12,553 bases of DNA from Calditrichota bacterium (lineage in GTDB: Bacteria; Zhuqueibacterota; Zhuqueibacteria; Oleimicrobiales; Geothermoviventaceae). The translations under genes and the position numbers were made by a program. Shown piece after piece: positions 1-6,646 of the stretch; position 1 is the stretch's first letter, and every line of letters starts with the position of its first letter. The notes under the pieces were generated by a model. It was given only the letters and a program-made list of their open reading frames with translations, searched no databases and had not been told where the DNA came from. The DNA lies in contig JAADFT010000114.1 of NCBI GenBank assembly GCA_013152765.1, positions 1 to 12,553 of the forward strand, written 5' to 3'.

Positions 1-2009
1 TTCGGCGTCACCTGGTCGATGGTGGTCTCGCGCTGGGCCACGCCGTTCACGATCGGGTGCAGCGTCAGGTCGTTGTAGCGCCGCAGAATCAAGTAGCCGT
101 CCGCTGTGGAAGACGGTTCACTGAGCATCACGGCCACGCCGCTGGAGTTCACGCCCTCCTGGTCACCAGAAGCCCACTTGAACGATACCTCCACGGGGTT
201 CCGGTAGGCACTGAACGTGGCCAGGTAGTTCCAACCCGTGGCTACTGCAGTGTTCACGAGCTCGCCATTCTGAATCTGGTAGTCGGGGTGCGCCGACCAG
301 TTCGGGCCCAGCTCGTCGCGATTGAAGTCGTCCACGTAGGTGAACTTCGGCGCTTCGGTTTGCGTGGTGCTTTCGACCACGTTGGAAATTGCGCTCGGGT
401 TGTTGGCGTCGTCGTAGGTGCGCAGTGCGAAGTAGTACGTGGTACCCGGCGACAGGCTGTCCACTACCGTGCTCTCCAGGGTACCGGCATCGCGCGGCGC
501 CGGGGGATTAGACACAGCCGTAGCCTGGTAGAAATTCTCCTCGGTAATCTGAGACGTGCTGTAGCGGATCTCGTACCGTGTGGCGATGCCCTGGTCGCCG
601 TCGTCGCCAGGGGCCGTCCACTGCAGAGTCACAGAGCTCTCGCTCACCAGCGCTGGCGTCAGGTCCGTGATGTCGCCAGGGAACTCGAGATCCGGAATCA
701 TCCGCAAATCGAAGTCGTCGATGTTGTTGTTGTGATTCCCCTTCAGCATCACGCCGCAGTAGTAGTGCGCAGCGTTACCTTGCTCTTTGTTCGGGTCATC
801 CAGCGTGGCGTCCAGTTTGCCGTTGATGTAGCACTTGAAATGGTGGCCGTTGGGGTCTGTGTCGATGACTACCTTCATTTCATCACCCGGCTGCGGGTTC
901 GGCAGCGACGCGTCGCCAACCGCCACCCGGTGCCCGGGCTGACCGTACTCAATCGTGTACAGTTCCCAGCGCTGAACGGACGTGCGGCGCCAGAGAAGGT
1001 AACCATCTGCGGAGGTGTTGGCGGCATCCAGCATGATCGCGAAACCGCCTGCGTCGATCCCAGCCTCGTCGGCGCTGCTGGCCCAGCGGAACTTCACCTC
1101 ACGCGCGTTCCGCACGTTCTTGTAAACGGCAAGGTAGTTCCAGGAGTCGACAGCCGACGTGTTGGCCAGTTCACCATTCTGAATCTGGTATTCGGGCGAA
1201 GCCGCCCATGCGGGTCCGAGGTCCGTACGGTCGAAGGTGTCGGGGCCTTCCTGCTGGTGCAGGTAGTCCATCGTGTAGTCGAAGTACACGTTGGCCATTT
1301 CCTGGTAGCCATCGTCATTCGGGTGAATGCCGTCACCCAGCATCATCGTGGTCGTGTCGATGGCCGAAAACTGGTCCACAATTGTCAGTGTCCCGGGTGG
1401 GATGTCGGGGATATTGCCCGCTTCCGAGTCGTGGTAGATCTTCACGAGCTCGCGGTTGAACAGGTAGGTCCGGTCCAGGTGGTCTTCACGAGGGATGATC
1501 TTGCAGACCAGAATCTGCTTCAGGTTTGTACCGAACTCGCCGGTTTTCCACTTGGCCAGATAAGCAAGAAGGTAGGCCAGGTGCCCGGTGATCGTGTCGG
1601 CGAAATTTTGCCCGTTGTCGTAGGAGTACGGGATCACCGTGTTGTGAGTGATGTCGTTGGTTCCCAGATGGACGAGCACCAGATCGGGCTGGTAGGTGTT
1701 CATCTGGCCCGTGATGTCGTACTGCCCCGGCGGATAAAAGTCGGGGATTTTGGCACCGCTGTAGAACCAGCCCTCGTACGGGCTGTCACCGGTGTCACCC
1801 ACGAAGTCGAAATCCGCCTGGGCATCGGTAAGCTGCTCGTACAGAGGTCGCCGGAAACCCAGGCTATCCGACGAGAACTTACCGAGCGTGATGGAGTTGC
1901 CCACCATCATGATCTTCCAGGTCTGCGCCGAAGCGGCTTCGGCAGACCCCAGGACAATTCCGAAGAACAGTGTTACAACCAGCGCTTTCGGAACTCGGAC
2001 CCGTCCCAT
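1..2009 (-). CDS. Secreted SGNH/GDSL-type esterase with LamG-like, FN3 and second LamG-like modules (3' end outside window)
   Basis: Likely an extracellular carbohydrate esterase or other SGNH hydrolase. The ATG at 2009 follows GGAGG (2019-2015) with 5 nt spacing. Residues 1-28 form a signal peptide (basic start, hydrophobic core, ASA/Q cleavage). The SGNH domain spans about 30-250: block I is VGNSIT with the presumed nucleophile Ser39, block III is GTND at 116-119, and block V is DGIHPNDDGY with Asp226 and His229 completing the triad. A LamG/concanavalin-like module (about 257-435), an FN3 domain (about 445-545) and a second LamG-like module (from about 560) follow. The two LamG-like modules are clear duplicates, sharing a YQIQNGEL core. 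The frame stays open to base 1, so 669 codons are visible and the C-terminus, possibly with a sorting signal, is missing. Asn replaces Asp in the GDS motif, which I believe also occurs in xylan-esterase-like families such as CE3. The substrate is unknown; an acetylated polysaccharide is a reasonable guess. A terminator separates it from the upstream cluster, so it is probably its own transcription unit. Confidence 0.88.
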   Translation of the reverse strand, partial: MGRVRVPKALVVTLFFGIVLGSAEAASAQTWKIMMVGNSITLGKFSSDSLGFRRPLYEQLTDAQADFDFVGDTGDSPYEGWFYSGAKIPDFYPPGQYDITGQMNTYQPDLVLVHLGTNDITHNTVIPYSYDNGQNFADTITGHLAYLLAYLAKWKTGEFGTNLKQILVCKIIPREDHLDRTYLFNRELVKIYHDSEAGNIPDIPPGTLTIVDQFSAIDTTTMMLGDGIHPNDDGYQEMANVYFDYTMDYLHQQEGPDTFDRTDLGPAWAASPEYQIQNGELANTSAVDSWNYLAVYKNVRNAREVKFRWASSADEAGIDAGGFAIMLDAANTSADGYLLWRRTSVQRWELYTIEYGQPGHRVAVGDASLPNPQPGDEMKVVIDTDPNGHHFKCYINGKLDATLDDPNKEQGNAAHYYCGVMLKGNHNNNIDDFDLRMIPDLEFPGDITDLTPALVSESSVTLQWTAPGDDGDQGIATRYEIRYSTSQITEENFYQATAVSNPPAPRDAGTLESTVVDSLSPGTTYYFALRTYDDANNPSAISNVVESTTQTEAPKFTYVDDFNRDELGPNWSAHPDYQIQNGELVNTAVATGWNYLATFSAYRNPVEVSFKWASGDQEGVNSSGVAVMLSEPSSTADGYLILRRYNDLTLHPIVNGVAQRETTIDQVTP

Positions 2010-2014
2010 TCTTT

Positions 2015-2019
2015 CCTCC
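2015..2019 (-). promoter_or_regulatory. Ribosome-binding site of the SGNH esterase
   Basis: GGAGG lies 5 nt upstream of the ATG at 2009 on the minus strand. It is a near-consensus Shine-Dalgarno and fixes the start at the residue that begins the signal peptide. Confidence 0.75.
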
Positions 2020-2141
2020 GCTGTGTCATGCAATTTGGGAATTACAGCCTGTATCAATTTCAACCACCTGGCCGGACGCAACCCCACCCTGCGAGCGGCC
2101 AGGCTCGAAAGAACAAGAGGTTACACTACTCCCTCTCCGAA

Positions 2142-2171
2142 ATTATCGGCGGACTGCCGGATTTCTGACAA
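2142..2171 (-). promoter_or_regulatory. Candidate sigma70-like promoter for the SGNH esterase
   Basis: On the minus strand TTGTCA (2171-2166) is followed after 18 nt by GATAAT (2147-2142). Each hexamer is one mismatch from the TTGACA/TATAAT consensus. It lies downstream of the terminator and about 130 nt upstream of the esterase ATG, as expected for an independent unit with a leader of about 125 nt. The organism's own promoter consensus is unknown, so this is only a candidate. Confidence 0.4.
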
Positions 2172-2353
2172 CATTCGTGCCAAGCCAAAGGTCGAAGGGC
2201 GAACTTGAGGAAGAGGCGGAAAGGTCTGTTACGTGCGTCACGGGAAGGACGTGCTGGGGCCCACATTCCCCGAACTCAGCAGCGGCTGGAAAGACGTGGG
2301 AAGTCTCTTCCGGGAGGGGGAAAAGATGTCCGACCACACCAAATGCGCCCAGA

Positions 2354-2402
2354 GTGTCTCAGCCAGAAACAAGGTGTCCGTCTCACCCTTGTGCACAGAC
2401 AC
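2354..2402. repeat. Nested imperfect inverted repeat (possible structured RNA or operator)
   Basis: The outer arms GTGTCT (2354-2359) and AGACAC (2397-2402) are exact complements. The inner arms ACAAGGTG (2369-2376) and CACCCTTGT (2384-2392) pair over 8 bp with one bulged base and a 7-nt loop. The element sits just downstream of the terminator on the minus strand, upstream of the candidate esterase promoter. It could be a protein-binding site, an RNA structure or chance; no known riboswitch family is recognised. Confidence 0.35.
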
Positions 2403-2420
2403 CCCGAGAGGACACGCAAC

Positions 2421-2444
2421 AAAAAACCGCCCCTGAAGGACGGT
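2421..2444 (-). terminator. Rho-independent terminator after the glycoside-hydrolase-like gene
   Basis: On the minus strand ACCGTCC (2444-2438) pairs with GGGCGGT (2432-2426) around a 5-nt loop. The 7-bp stem contains one G-T wobble and runs directly into a T6 tract. It lies about 150 nt beyond the stop at 2596 and probably ends transcription of the polysaccharide cluster. There is no T tract on the other side, so it works on one strand only. Confidence 0.75.
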
Positions 2445-2595
2445 CCAGTGAATGCTTAGCCTGAGAGTGAGAACGTGCCGGCAGCAAAAGTTCCGGTCAC
2501 AACACCCAGCGCCTTGCGTCACGGTTTCTCTGCGCCGACATCCCGGCAAATTTACCCACTCTCAAAAACAGCCGCGCGGACTCCTGACGGGATTC

Positions 2596-4632
2596 TCACG
2601 GCACAATATGCACCCCTTTCGGCGGTGCCGGCGGCTCCAGATCGGCTTTGAAATTCAGGCCGCGGTAGACCCACTTGATGGCGTCCGAAATCACGTAACC
2701 GTTCGCATCGTTCGAGATTTTCACGTAGCCTTCTGTGCCGCGCTTGAAGTAGTAGACGCCGAGACTGTTCCAGCGGCCGACGTTTTTCGTCTGGTCGATT
2801 GTTCCGTGCCGCACGCCATTGGCGTGCTTGAGCTCAAACGGCACGTTGGAGGCTTCACGGTAGTCCTCGGGCCGATCGCCGTGCCAGCCGTGCCATTCGA
2901 AGACCTCGTAGTAACCCGGCACGCCGATCGTGGGGCGGTACGTGGCGGTCATTTCTCCGTGGCCGGGTGGCGCCACAAAGTAGCCGTAGCCTTCACACGC
3001 GCCGTAGGGGCAATCCGTCGAGACCCACTGGGTCCAGTACGGATTGTTCTCACCGTCCGCGTTGTACTTGGACAGCATCGGCTTCCAGTCGCCAACGTAC
3101 TCCACGGGCGCGGACCCGGGTGAGGTGTCGTTGTTGTGATGGTTGCCGACGTAAATGTCCGCGATGGCCACGGTGGGCTGTTTGAAAAGCAAGATGCCGT
3201 CGCCGCGGATGTCCTTCTCACGGGCCCCGGTTGCGCCGTACAGCTCCACCTGATCAAACGGTTTCCCGTTGTTGAAGTCGGGATCCTGCCCACCCTGGAA
3301 GCGGTAGTACGGCCCGGCGTAACCCGTAAGTCCCCTCAAGTCGCCGTCAGTGACCGTGACATTTTTGCCGCTCGGGTTGCAAATGGCCACGCCGTTGTCG
3401 AAGAAACGTGCGTACGCGCCATTGCCAATCGCCTGCATGTCGGATGTCGGGTAGCCAAGGTTCGTTTCAAACTCGTCGTACCAGAGCGAAATGTAGTAGT
3501 AGTCACCAAACGTCCGGCCGTAGTACGCATCGCCCATCAGCGCCGTGGTGAGGCCAAAACGCATGTAGCGAAAATCGTTCTTACCGCGATCCTGCTTCTT
3601 CTCCCGGACGTAGTCCTCGATGATGTACACCAGCGGCTTTTGCCCCTTTTCCATCCAAAGGTGCAGGTTCTCTTCCATGTGCTTCCAGTTCCAGGCGAAG
3701 CGCATGAAGCCTTCCCACATGATGCCGTTGGCCACGTCCAGGAGGTAGTCGTCGCCGCCGCCGCCGCAGTTCACCACGACAATTCCCCTGCGGTCCCGCG
3801 CCACTTCGGCGATTTTCTGTTTCTCGTACTGCAGCATGGCCCGGATGCCCGCCTCCCAGCGATGGTTCACCCATTTCAGGCCGTGTTCTTCAATGTCATT
3901 CACGCCGTTGTTGTCAAAGTCGACGTCGTTAAGCTCCTCGGAGTAGAAGATCTGCCGAAACGCGTCGTAAAAGGCCCCGTCGAAATGGCTGAAATCGGTC
4001 TTGGTCATGCGGTAATCGATGAAGTACTCCCACGCCGGCTTCCCGTCGACCTCGGGAGCCACGTCCGTCAAATTAGGCAAGTAGCCGAAGCCACCGAAAC
4101 GAATCGGCACGCGAATGGGCTCGTTCGCAGCGTGGTCCTGAACGGCGAACTCCCCGCTGCTCGGGATGCCCGTCACGCGGTTACCGTCGATCCCGGAGAA
4201 ACGAATGACGTCGTCGCCGACGAAGAGGTACTTGTTGCGATTGTCGGCGAATCCTTCCGTTGTGGTCACAACGATCTCGGAAGCTCCAGCGTGCACGGGC
4301 TCGGCGAGACGAGAGTAAATCGAGCGGAAAGCAAAGAACTCCGGCGGGTTCGATCCTGGCCATGCGCCCTGCTTGCTCGTCCCGAGAATGAGCGTTTTGG
4401 GGTTGTAGCGACGGATCTCGTCGGCGAAGATGGCACCGCCCTCGAAACCCGGGATGGCAACCAGGTCAAAACGCGCGAAGATCCGCGCAGAAGCGCCCCA
4501 CGAATTGTTGGGGTAGCCATTCTCAGCGGGGCGCTGGAAAACAACTCTCGGGTACGGCGGGTTGAAGTCTTGCGCGTACCCCGCACTTGCAGCGCCAAGT
4601 GCCAGCAAAACAAAGGCCATTCGAACTCTCAC
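2596..4632 (-). CDS. Secreted putative glycoside hydrolase (GHL15-like) with C-terminal golvesin/xanthan-lyase-CBD-like domain
   Basis: A 678-residue exported protein. The GTG at 4632 is preferred because AGGGAGG (4644-4638) sits 5 nt upstream; the in-frame ATG at 4620 would leave 17 nt. The signal peptide covers residues 1-20 (GYA/Q). Residues about 25-400 look like a TIM-barrel hydrolase of the putative glycoside hydrolase (GHL15-like) kind: HFDGAFYDAF at 216-225 places Asp218 and Asp223, and IMWEGF at 304-309 places Glu307, in positions typical of barrel catalytic acids. Two insertions interrupt it: a beta-rich module at about 110-176 (ending in EFAVQDHAANEPI) that resembles small modules of phage-tail or surface proteins, and an EF-hand-like loop, DVDFDNNGVND at 236-246. 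Residues about 511-655 match the golvesin C-terminal type (YYEVFEWHG, SNVPFELKHANG, TIDQT, WNSLGVYYF, GYVISDAIKW). It follows the glycosyltransferases on the same strand after 147 nt and ends before a terminator, suggesting a role in processing the polymer. Family membership is from pattern memory; the activity and substrate are unproven. Confidence 0.72.
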   Translation of the reverse strand: MRVRMAFVLLALGAASAGYAQDFNPPYPRVVFQRPAENGYPNNSWGASARIFARFDLVAIPGFEGGAIFADEIRRYNPKTLILGTSKQGAWPGSNPPEFFAFRSIYSRLAEPVHAGASEIVVTTTEGFADNRNKYLFVGDDVIRFSGIDGNRVTGIPSSGEFAVQDHAANEPIRVPIRFGGFGYLPNLTDVAPEVDGKPAWEYFIDYRMTKTDFSHFDGAFYDAFRQIFYSEELNDVDFDNNGVNDIEEHGLKWVNHRWEAGIRAMLQYEKQKIAEVARDRRGIVVVNCGGGGDDYLLDVANGIMWEGFMRFAWNWKHMEENLHLWMEKGQKPLVYIIEDYVREKKQDRGKNDFRYMRFGLTTALMGDAYYGRTFGDYYYISLWYDEFETNLGYPTSDMQAIGNGAYARFFDNGVAICNPSGKNVTVTDGDLRGLTGYAGPYYRFQGGQDPDFNNGKPFDQVELYGATGAREKDIRGDGILLFKQPTVAIADIYVGNHHNNDTSPGSAPVEYVGDWKPMLSKYNADGENNPYWTQWVSTDCPYGACEGYGYFVAPPGHGEMTATYRPTIGVPGYYEVFEWHGWHGDRPEDYREASNVPFELKHANGVRHGTIDQTKNVGRWNSLGVYYFKRGTEGYVKISNDANGYVISDAIKWVYRGLNFKADLEPPAPPKGVHIVP

Positions 4633-4779
4633 CAGAACCTCCCTCAGAAAGTACCGCTCACAATTTCTCGTCGATTAAACCTCGCTGCTCGCGAGTGAGC
4701 AGCCCGGCAGTTCAGCACCCGGTTACGCGACCGTCTCCCTTGCACAAGTAAAATTCTCAGAAATCCACACGCAGGATTT
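4633..4779. other. 147-nt intergenic gap with a perfect 7-bp hairpin
   Basis: The only gap over 40 nt between 12435 and 2596. GCTGCTC (4684-4690) and GAGCAGC (4697-4703) form a perfect 7-bp hairpin with a 6-nt loop. On the minus strand the hairpin is followed by only a T3 tract, so it is not a convincing terminator. It could be a weak attenuator or an mRNA-stabilising structure in the leader of the hydrolase-like gene. I saw no clear promoter here. Confidence 0.4.
4638..4644 (-). promoter_or_regulatory. Ribosome-binding site that sets a GTG start
   Basis: AGGGAGG on the minus strand lies 5 nt upstream of GTG 4632 but 17 nt upstream of ATG 4620. The spacing favours the GTG as the start of the secreted hydrolase-like protein, adding four residues (two of them Arg) to the signal peptide n-region. 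Confidence 0.65.
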
Positions 4780-5907
4780 TCACGACTCCTTCTGAGCCAG
4801 TTCTTCGTAGAGCTCCTCAAAGGCGCGCACCTGCCCTTCCAGCGAGAAATGATCCTCAACACGTTCTCGGCTGGCCTGGCCCATTCTGGCTCGCAGCTCC
4901 GCGTCGCGCCCCATTCGGAGAATTGCCTCGGCCAAAGGCTCGGGTTCTTTCGAGGGCACCAGGATCCCGGTTTCCCCATTCACCACGGCCTCCACAGTGC
5001 CCTCCACCGCGGTGGCAACCACCGGGAGGCCCGTGGCCATGGCTTCCAACACAACATTCGGTAGGCCTTCCCAGAGAGACGGTAGTACAAAAACGTCGAA
5101 CCCGTGCAGAAGTTCAGGAACGTCGCTGCGAGAGCCGAGAAACTTCACCGCGTGCGCAACACCGAGCTGCTCGGCCTTGTCCTGCAGCGACGCCCTCAAA
5201 GGGCCATCTCCGACGAAGACAAATCGCGCTCGTGGGAGCTCCGACAGAATCCTCGGCAGCGCATCGAGAAGGTAGGTGTGCCCCTTCTGCACCGTGAGGC
5301 GCGCAACGGTACCGAAAACCAGTACGTCGTCTTCTCCGAACCACTGGCGACGCAGCTCCGGTCTGGCACCGGGTCGGAACACGTCCAGATCGACACCGTA
5401 GTAAATGGTCCGCACCTGCTCGCGGCGCTGGCTGCGGTCGTTCAGAATCATTGGCCAGATGGAATTAGACACCGCCACCACGACGTCGAAACGCGGAGCA
5501 AGAAGCCGGTAGGCCAGTTTGTGCTTGGGCCCAAGAGGTTGCGTGATCACCTCCCACGAAATCAACCCCTTCGGTTTGTAAATGTACGTTGAGGCAGCTC
5601 CGACCACGTCGGCATAAAACAGGGTCGTCATCATGAGGTCAGCGTGCTCCTGCTGGGCCACCTCGGCCAGCTTCTTCGGGAGGGACAAGTCCAGTGCGCG
5701 CTTCTTGGGCAAAATGTAGGTGGCCTCAGCTGCCTCGCGAAACTGATCCTCCAGCGGTCCAGACTGTCCCACGCTAACGACCACATTGCGAAACCGGTCC
5801 CGGTCCAGGCGTCGGATGAGCTCCAGCAGCTTCTTTTCGCCGCCCCCGATGCCAAATCCGTTCACGACCTGAACAACGGTCAGCCGACCATTCCTTTCAG
5901 CTTCCAT
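4780..5907 (-). CDS. Glycosyltransferase family 4 (GT-B fold)
   Basis: A 375-residue cytoplasmic retaining glycosyltransferase that would add a sugar from a nucleotide-sugar donor to the growing lipid-linked oligosaccharide. The N-terminal Rossmann domain begins VVQVVNGFGIGGGEKK, with the glycine-rich loop common in GT4 acceptor domains. The C-terminal donor domain has VARLTVQKG (Arg203, Lys208, diphosphate binding), FVGDGPLR at 231-238, and the EX7E motif in WEGLPNVVLEAMATG (Glu280, Glu288). Its length is normal for the family. The ATG at 5907 lies within the end of the upstream glycosyltransferase gene (11-nt overlap), with AAGG 6 nt upstream, pointing to translational coupling. The C-terminus has no membrane segment. 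Sugar specificity and linkage cannot be read from the sequence. Confidence 0.93.
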   Translation of the reverse strand: MEAERNGRLTVVQVVNGFGIGGGEKKLLELIRRLDRDRFRNVVVSVGQSGPLEDQFREAAEATYILPKKRALDLSLPKKLAEVAQQEHADLMMTTLFYADVVGAASTYIYKPKGLISWEVITQPLGPKHKLAYRLLAPRFDVVVAVSNSIWPMILNDRSQRREQVRTIYYGVDLDVFRPGARPELRRQWFGEDDVLVFGTVARLTVQKGHTYLLDALPRILSELPRARFVFVGDGPLRASLQDKAEQLGVAHAVKFLGSRSDVPELLHGFDVFVLPSLWEGLPNVVLEAMATGLPVVATAVEGTVEAVVNGETGILVPSKEPEPLAEAILRMGRDAELRARMGQASRERVEDHFSLEGQVRAFEELYEELAQKES

Positions 5908-6646
5908 TGGACGCCTTTTCGTAAATCGCCATCAGTTTCCGGTAATGCTGCTCCGGTTCGAAGAGTCTCTCCGCCTTCTCGCGGGCTCGTTTCCCCATTT
6001 CCCGGAGTTCCTGGCCCCGATCCCACATGGCCGTGATGGCCGCTGCAAGACTTCGAGCGTCGCCCGGTTCACAAAGCTCACCATCCACACCTGGCTCGAT
6101 CAACTCCGGGATGCCGCCGATCCTGGCACCCACCACGGGTTTGCCAAGCGAAAACGATTCGTAGATCGTCAGTGGTGAGTTGTCGTAAACCACGGACGGT
6201 ACCACCGTGAATCGAGCTCCGGCCACAAGATTCCGGAGTTCATCGCCCGATTTGTAGCCTGCGAACTCCACGTTTGTTAACCCGAGTTCGCGCGCGCGGG
6301 ACTCCAGGGCTTCTCCCAACGGGCCGGTACCGATCACAACCAGCCGCCCCCGTTTCACGTACTGCATGGCCTCGATCAGGACCTGGATCCCCTTCTCCCG
6401 TTGCAGGCGGCCCACGAACACGAAGTAGTCGCCAGGGGCGTAGTGAGGCGTGAAGTCGTGCACAGCCAGGGTGTAAGGCAGCCAGTCGATCCTGTCGGCG
6501 TCCCAACCGTACTGGATCATCTTGGAGCGCAGGAACCGGCTCGGCGAGTGGAACCGGTCGACATTCTTACGGTAGCTGCCAAGCCACTTGTGCACATACG
6601 CTTCCACGGCTACCAGGGCCCCACCTGCGTGGAACCGCGGAAGCAA
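5897..6646 (-). CDS. Glycosyltransferase family 4, C-terminal part of a frameshifted gene
   Basis: This open frame (249 codons from a TTG at 6646) carries the donor-binding half of a GT4 enzyme whose first half is read in another frame from 7131. The TTG has no evident ribosome-binding site and the true coding join is at about 6619-6622, so it is probably not a separate gene. Visible motifs, in numbering of the restored 411-residue protein: VGRLQREKG (Arg242, Lys247), IGTGPLGEALE, and the nucleotide-sugar region YDNSPLTIYESFSLGKP. The first acidic position of EX7E is Asp317 where related enzymes usually have Glu; the second is Glu325. Domain content is intact to the stop at 5897, which overlaps the next glycosyltransferase by 11 nt. 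If the frameshift is real, this half alone should be inactive because the acceptor domain is missing. Confidence 0.85.
   Translation of the reverse strand: MLPRFHAGGALVAVEAYVHKWLGSYRKNVDRFHSPSRFLRSKMIQYGWDADRIDWLPYTLAVHDFTPHYAPGDYFVFVGRLQREKGIQVLIEAMQYVKRGRLVVIGTGPLGEALESRARELGLTNVEFAGYKSGDELRNLVAGARFTVVPSVVYDNSPLTIYESFSLGKPVVGARIGGIPELIEPGVDGELCEPGDARSLAAAITAMWDRGQELREMGKRAREKAERLFEPEQHYRKLMAIYEKASNGS

Larger units (their letters stand above)
2010..2595. other. 586-nt intergenic region with terminator, nested inverted repeat and candidate promoter
   Basis: No convincing gene lies between the stop of the glycoside-hydrolase-like gene and the start of the esterase gene. Reading along the minus strand it holds a weak GC-rich palindrome with a T5 tract just after the upstream stop (about 2585-2565), a strong intrinsic terminator (2444-2421), a nested inverted repeat (2402-2354), a candidate sigma70-type promoter (2171-2142) and the esterase ribosome-binding site. 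Short open frames here lack a ribosome-binding site and any recognisable protein character. Confidence 0.7.

Noticed and set aside
57..2168. 703-residue open frame on the plus strand
   Set aside because: It is antisense to the SGNH esterase, whose minus-strand frame has a ribosome-binding site, signal peptide and complete catalytic motifs. The plus-strand product is rich in Val, Arg and His with no domain, as expected of an antisense shadow in GC-rich DNA.
2358..2375. GGCTGAGA on the minus strand, reminiscent of a TPP riboswitch core
   Set aside because: The other conserved TPP elements are absent at proper spacing, and neither neighbouring gene concerns thiamine.
2238..2549. 103-codon minus-strand frame in the intergenic region
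   Set aside because: It runs through the terminator hairpin, lacks a Shine-Dalgarno and has no protein-like pattern.
3136..4698. 520-residue open frame on the plus strand
   Set aside because: Antisense to the secreted hydrolase-like gene, with the same shadow composition and no recognisable motif or start signal.
4684..4703. Perfect 7-bp hairpin as a terminator of the glycosyltransferase operon
   Set aside because: Only three T residues follow, after a GAGG spacer, so termination is unlikely. It is kept only as a possible leader structure.
6610..6646. Programmed -1 ribosomal frameshift in the split glycosyltransferase
   Set aside because: A slip on GGG is conceivable, but there is no proper X XXY YYZ heptamer and no obvious downstream stem-loop. 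A one-base deletion or sequencing error is simpler.
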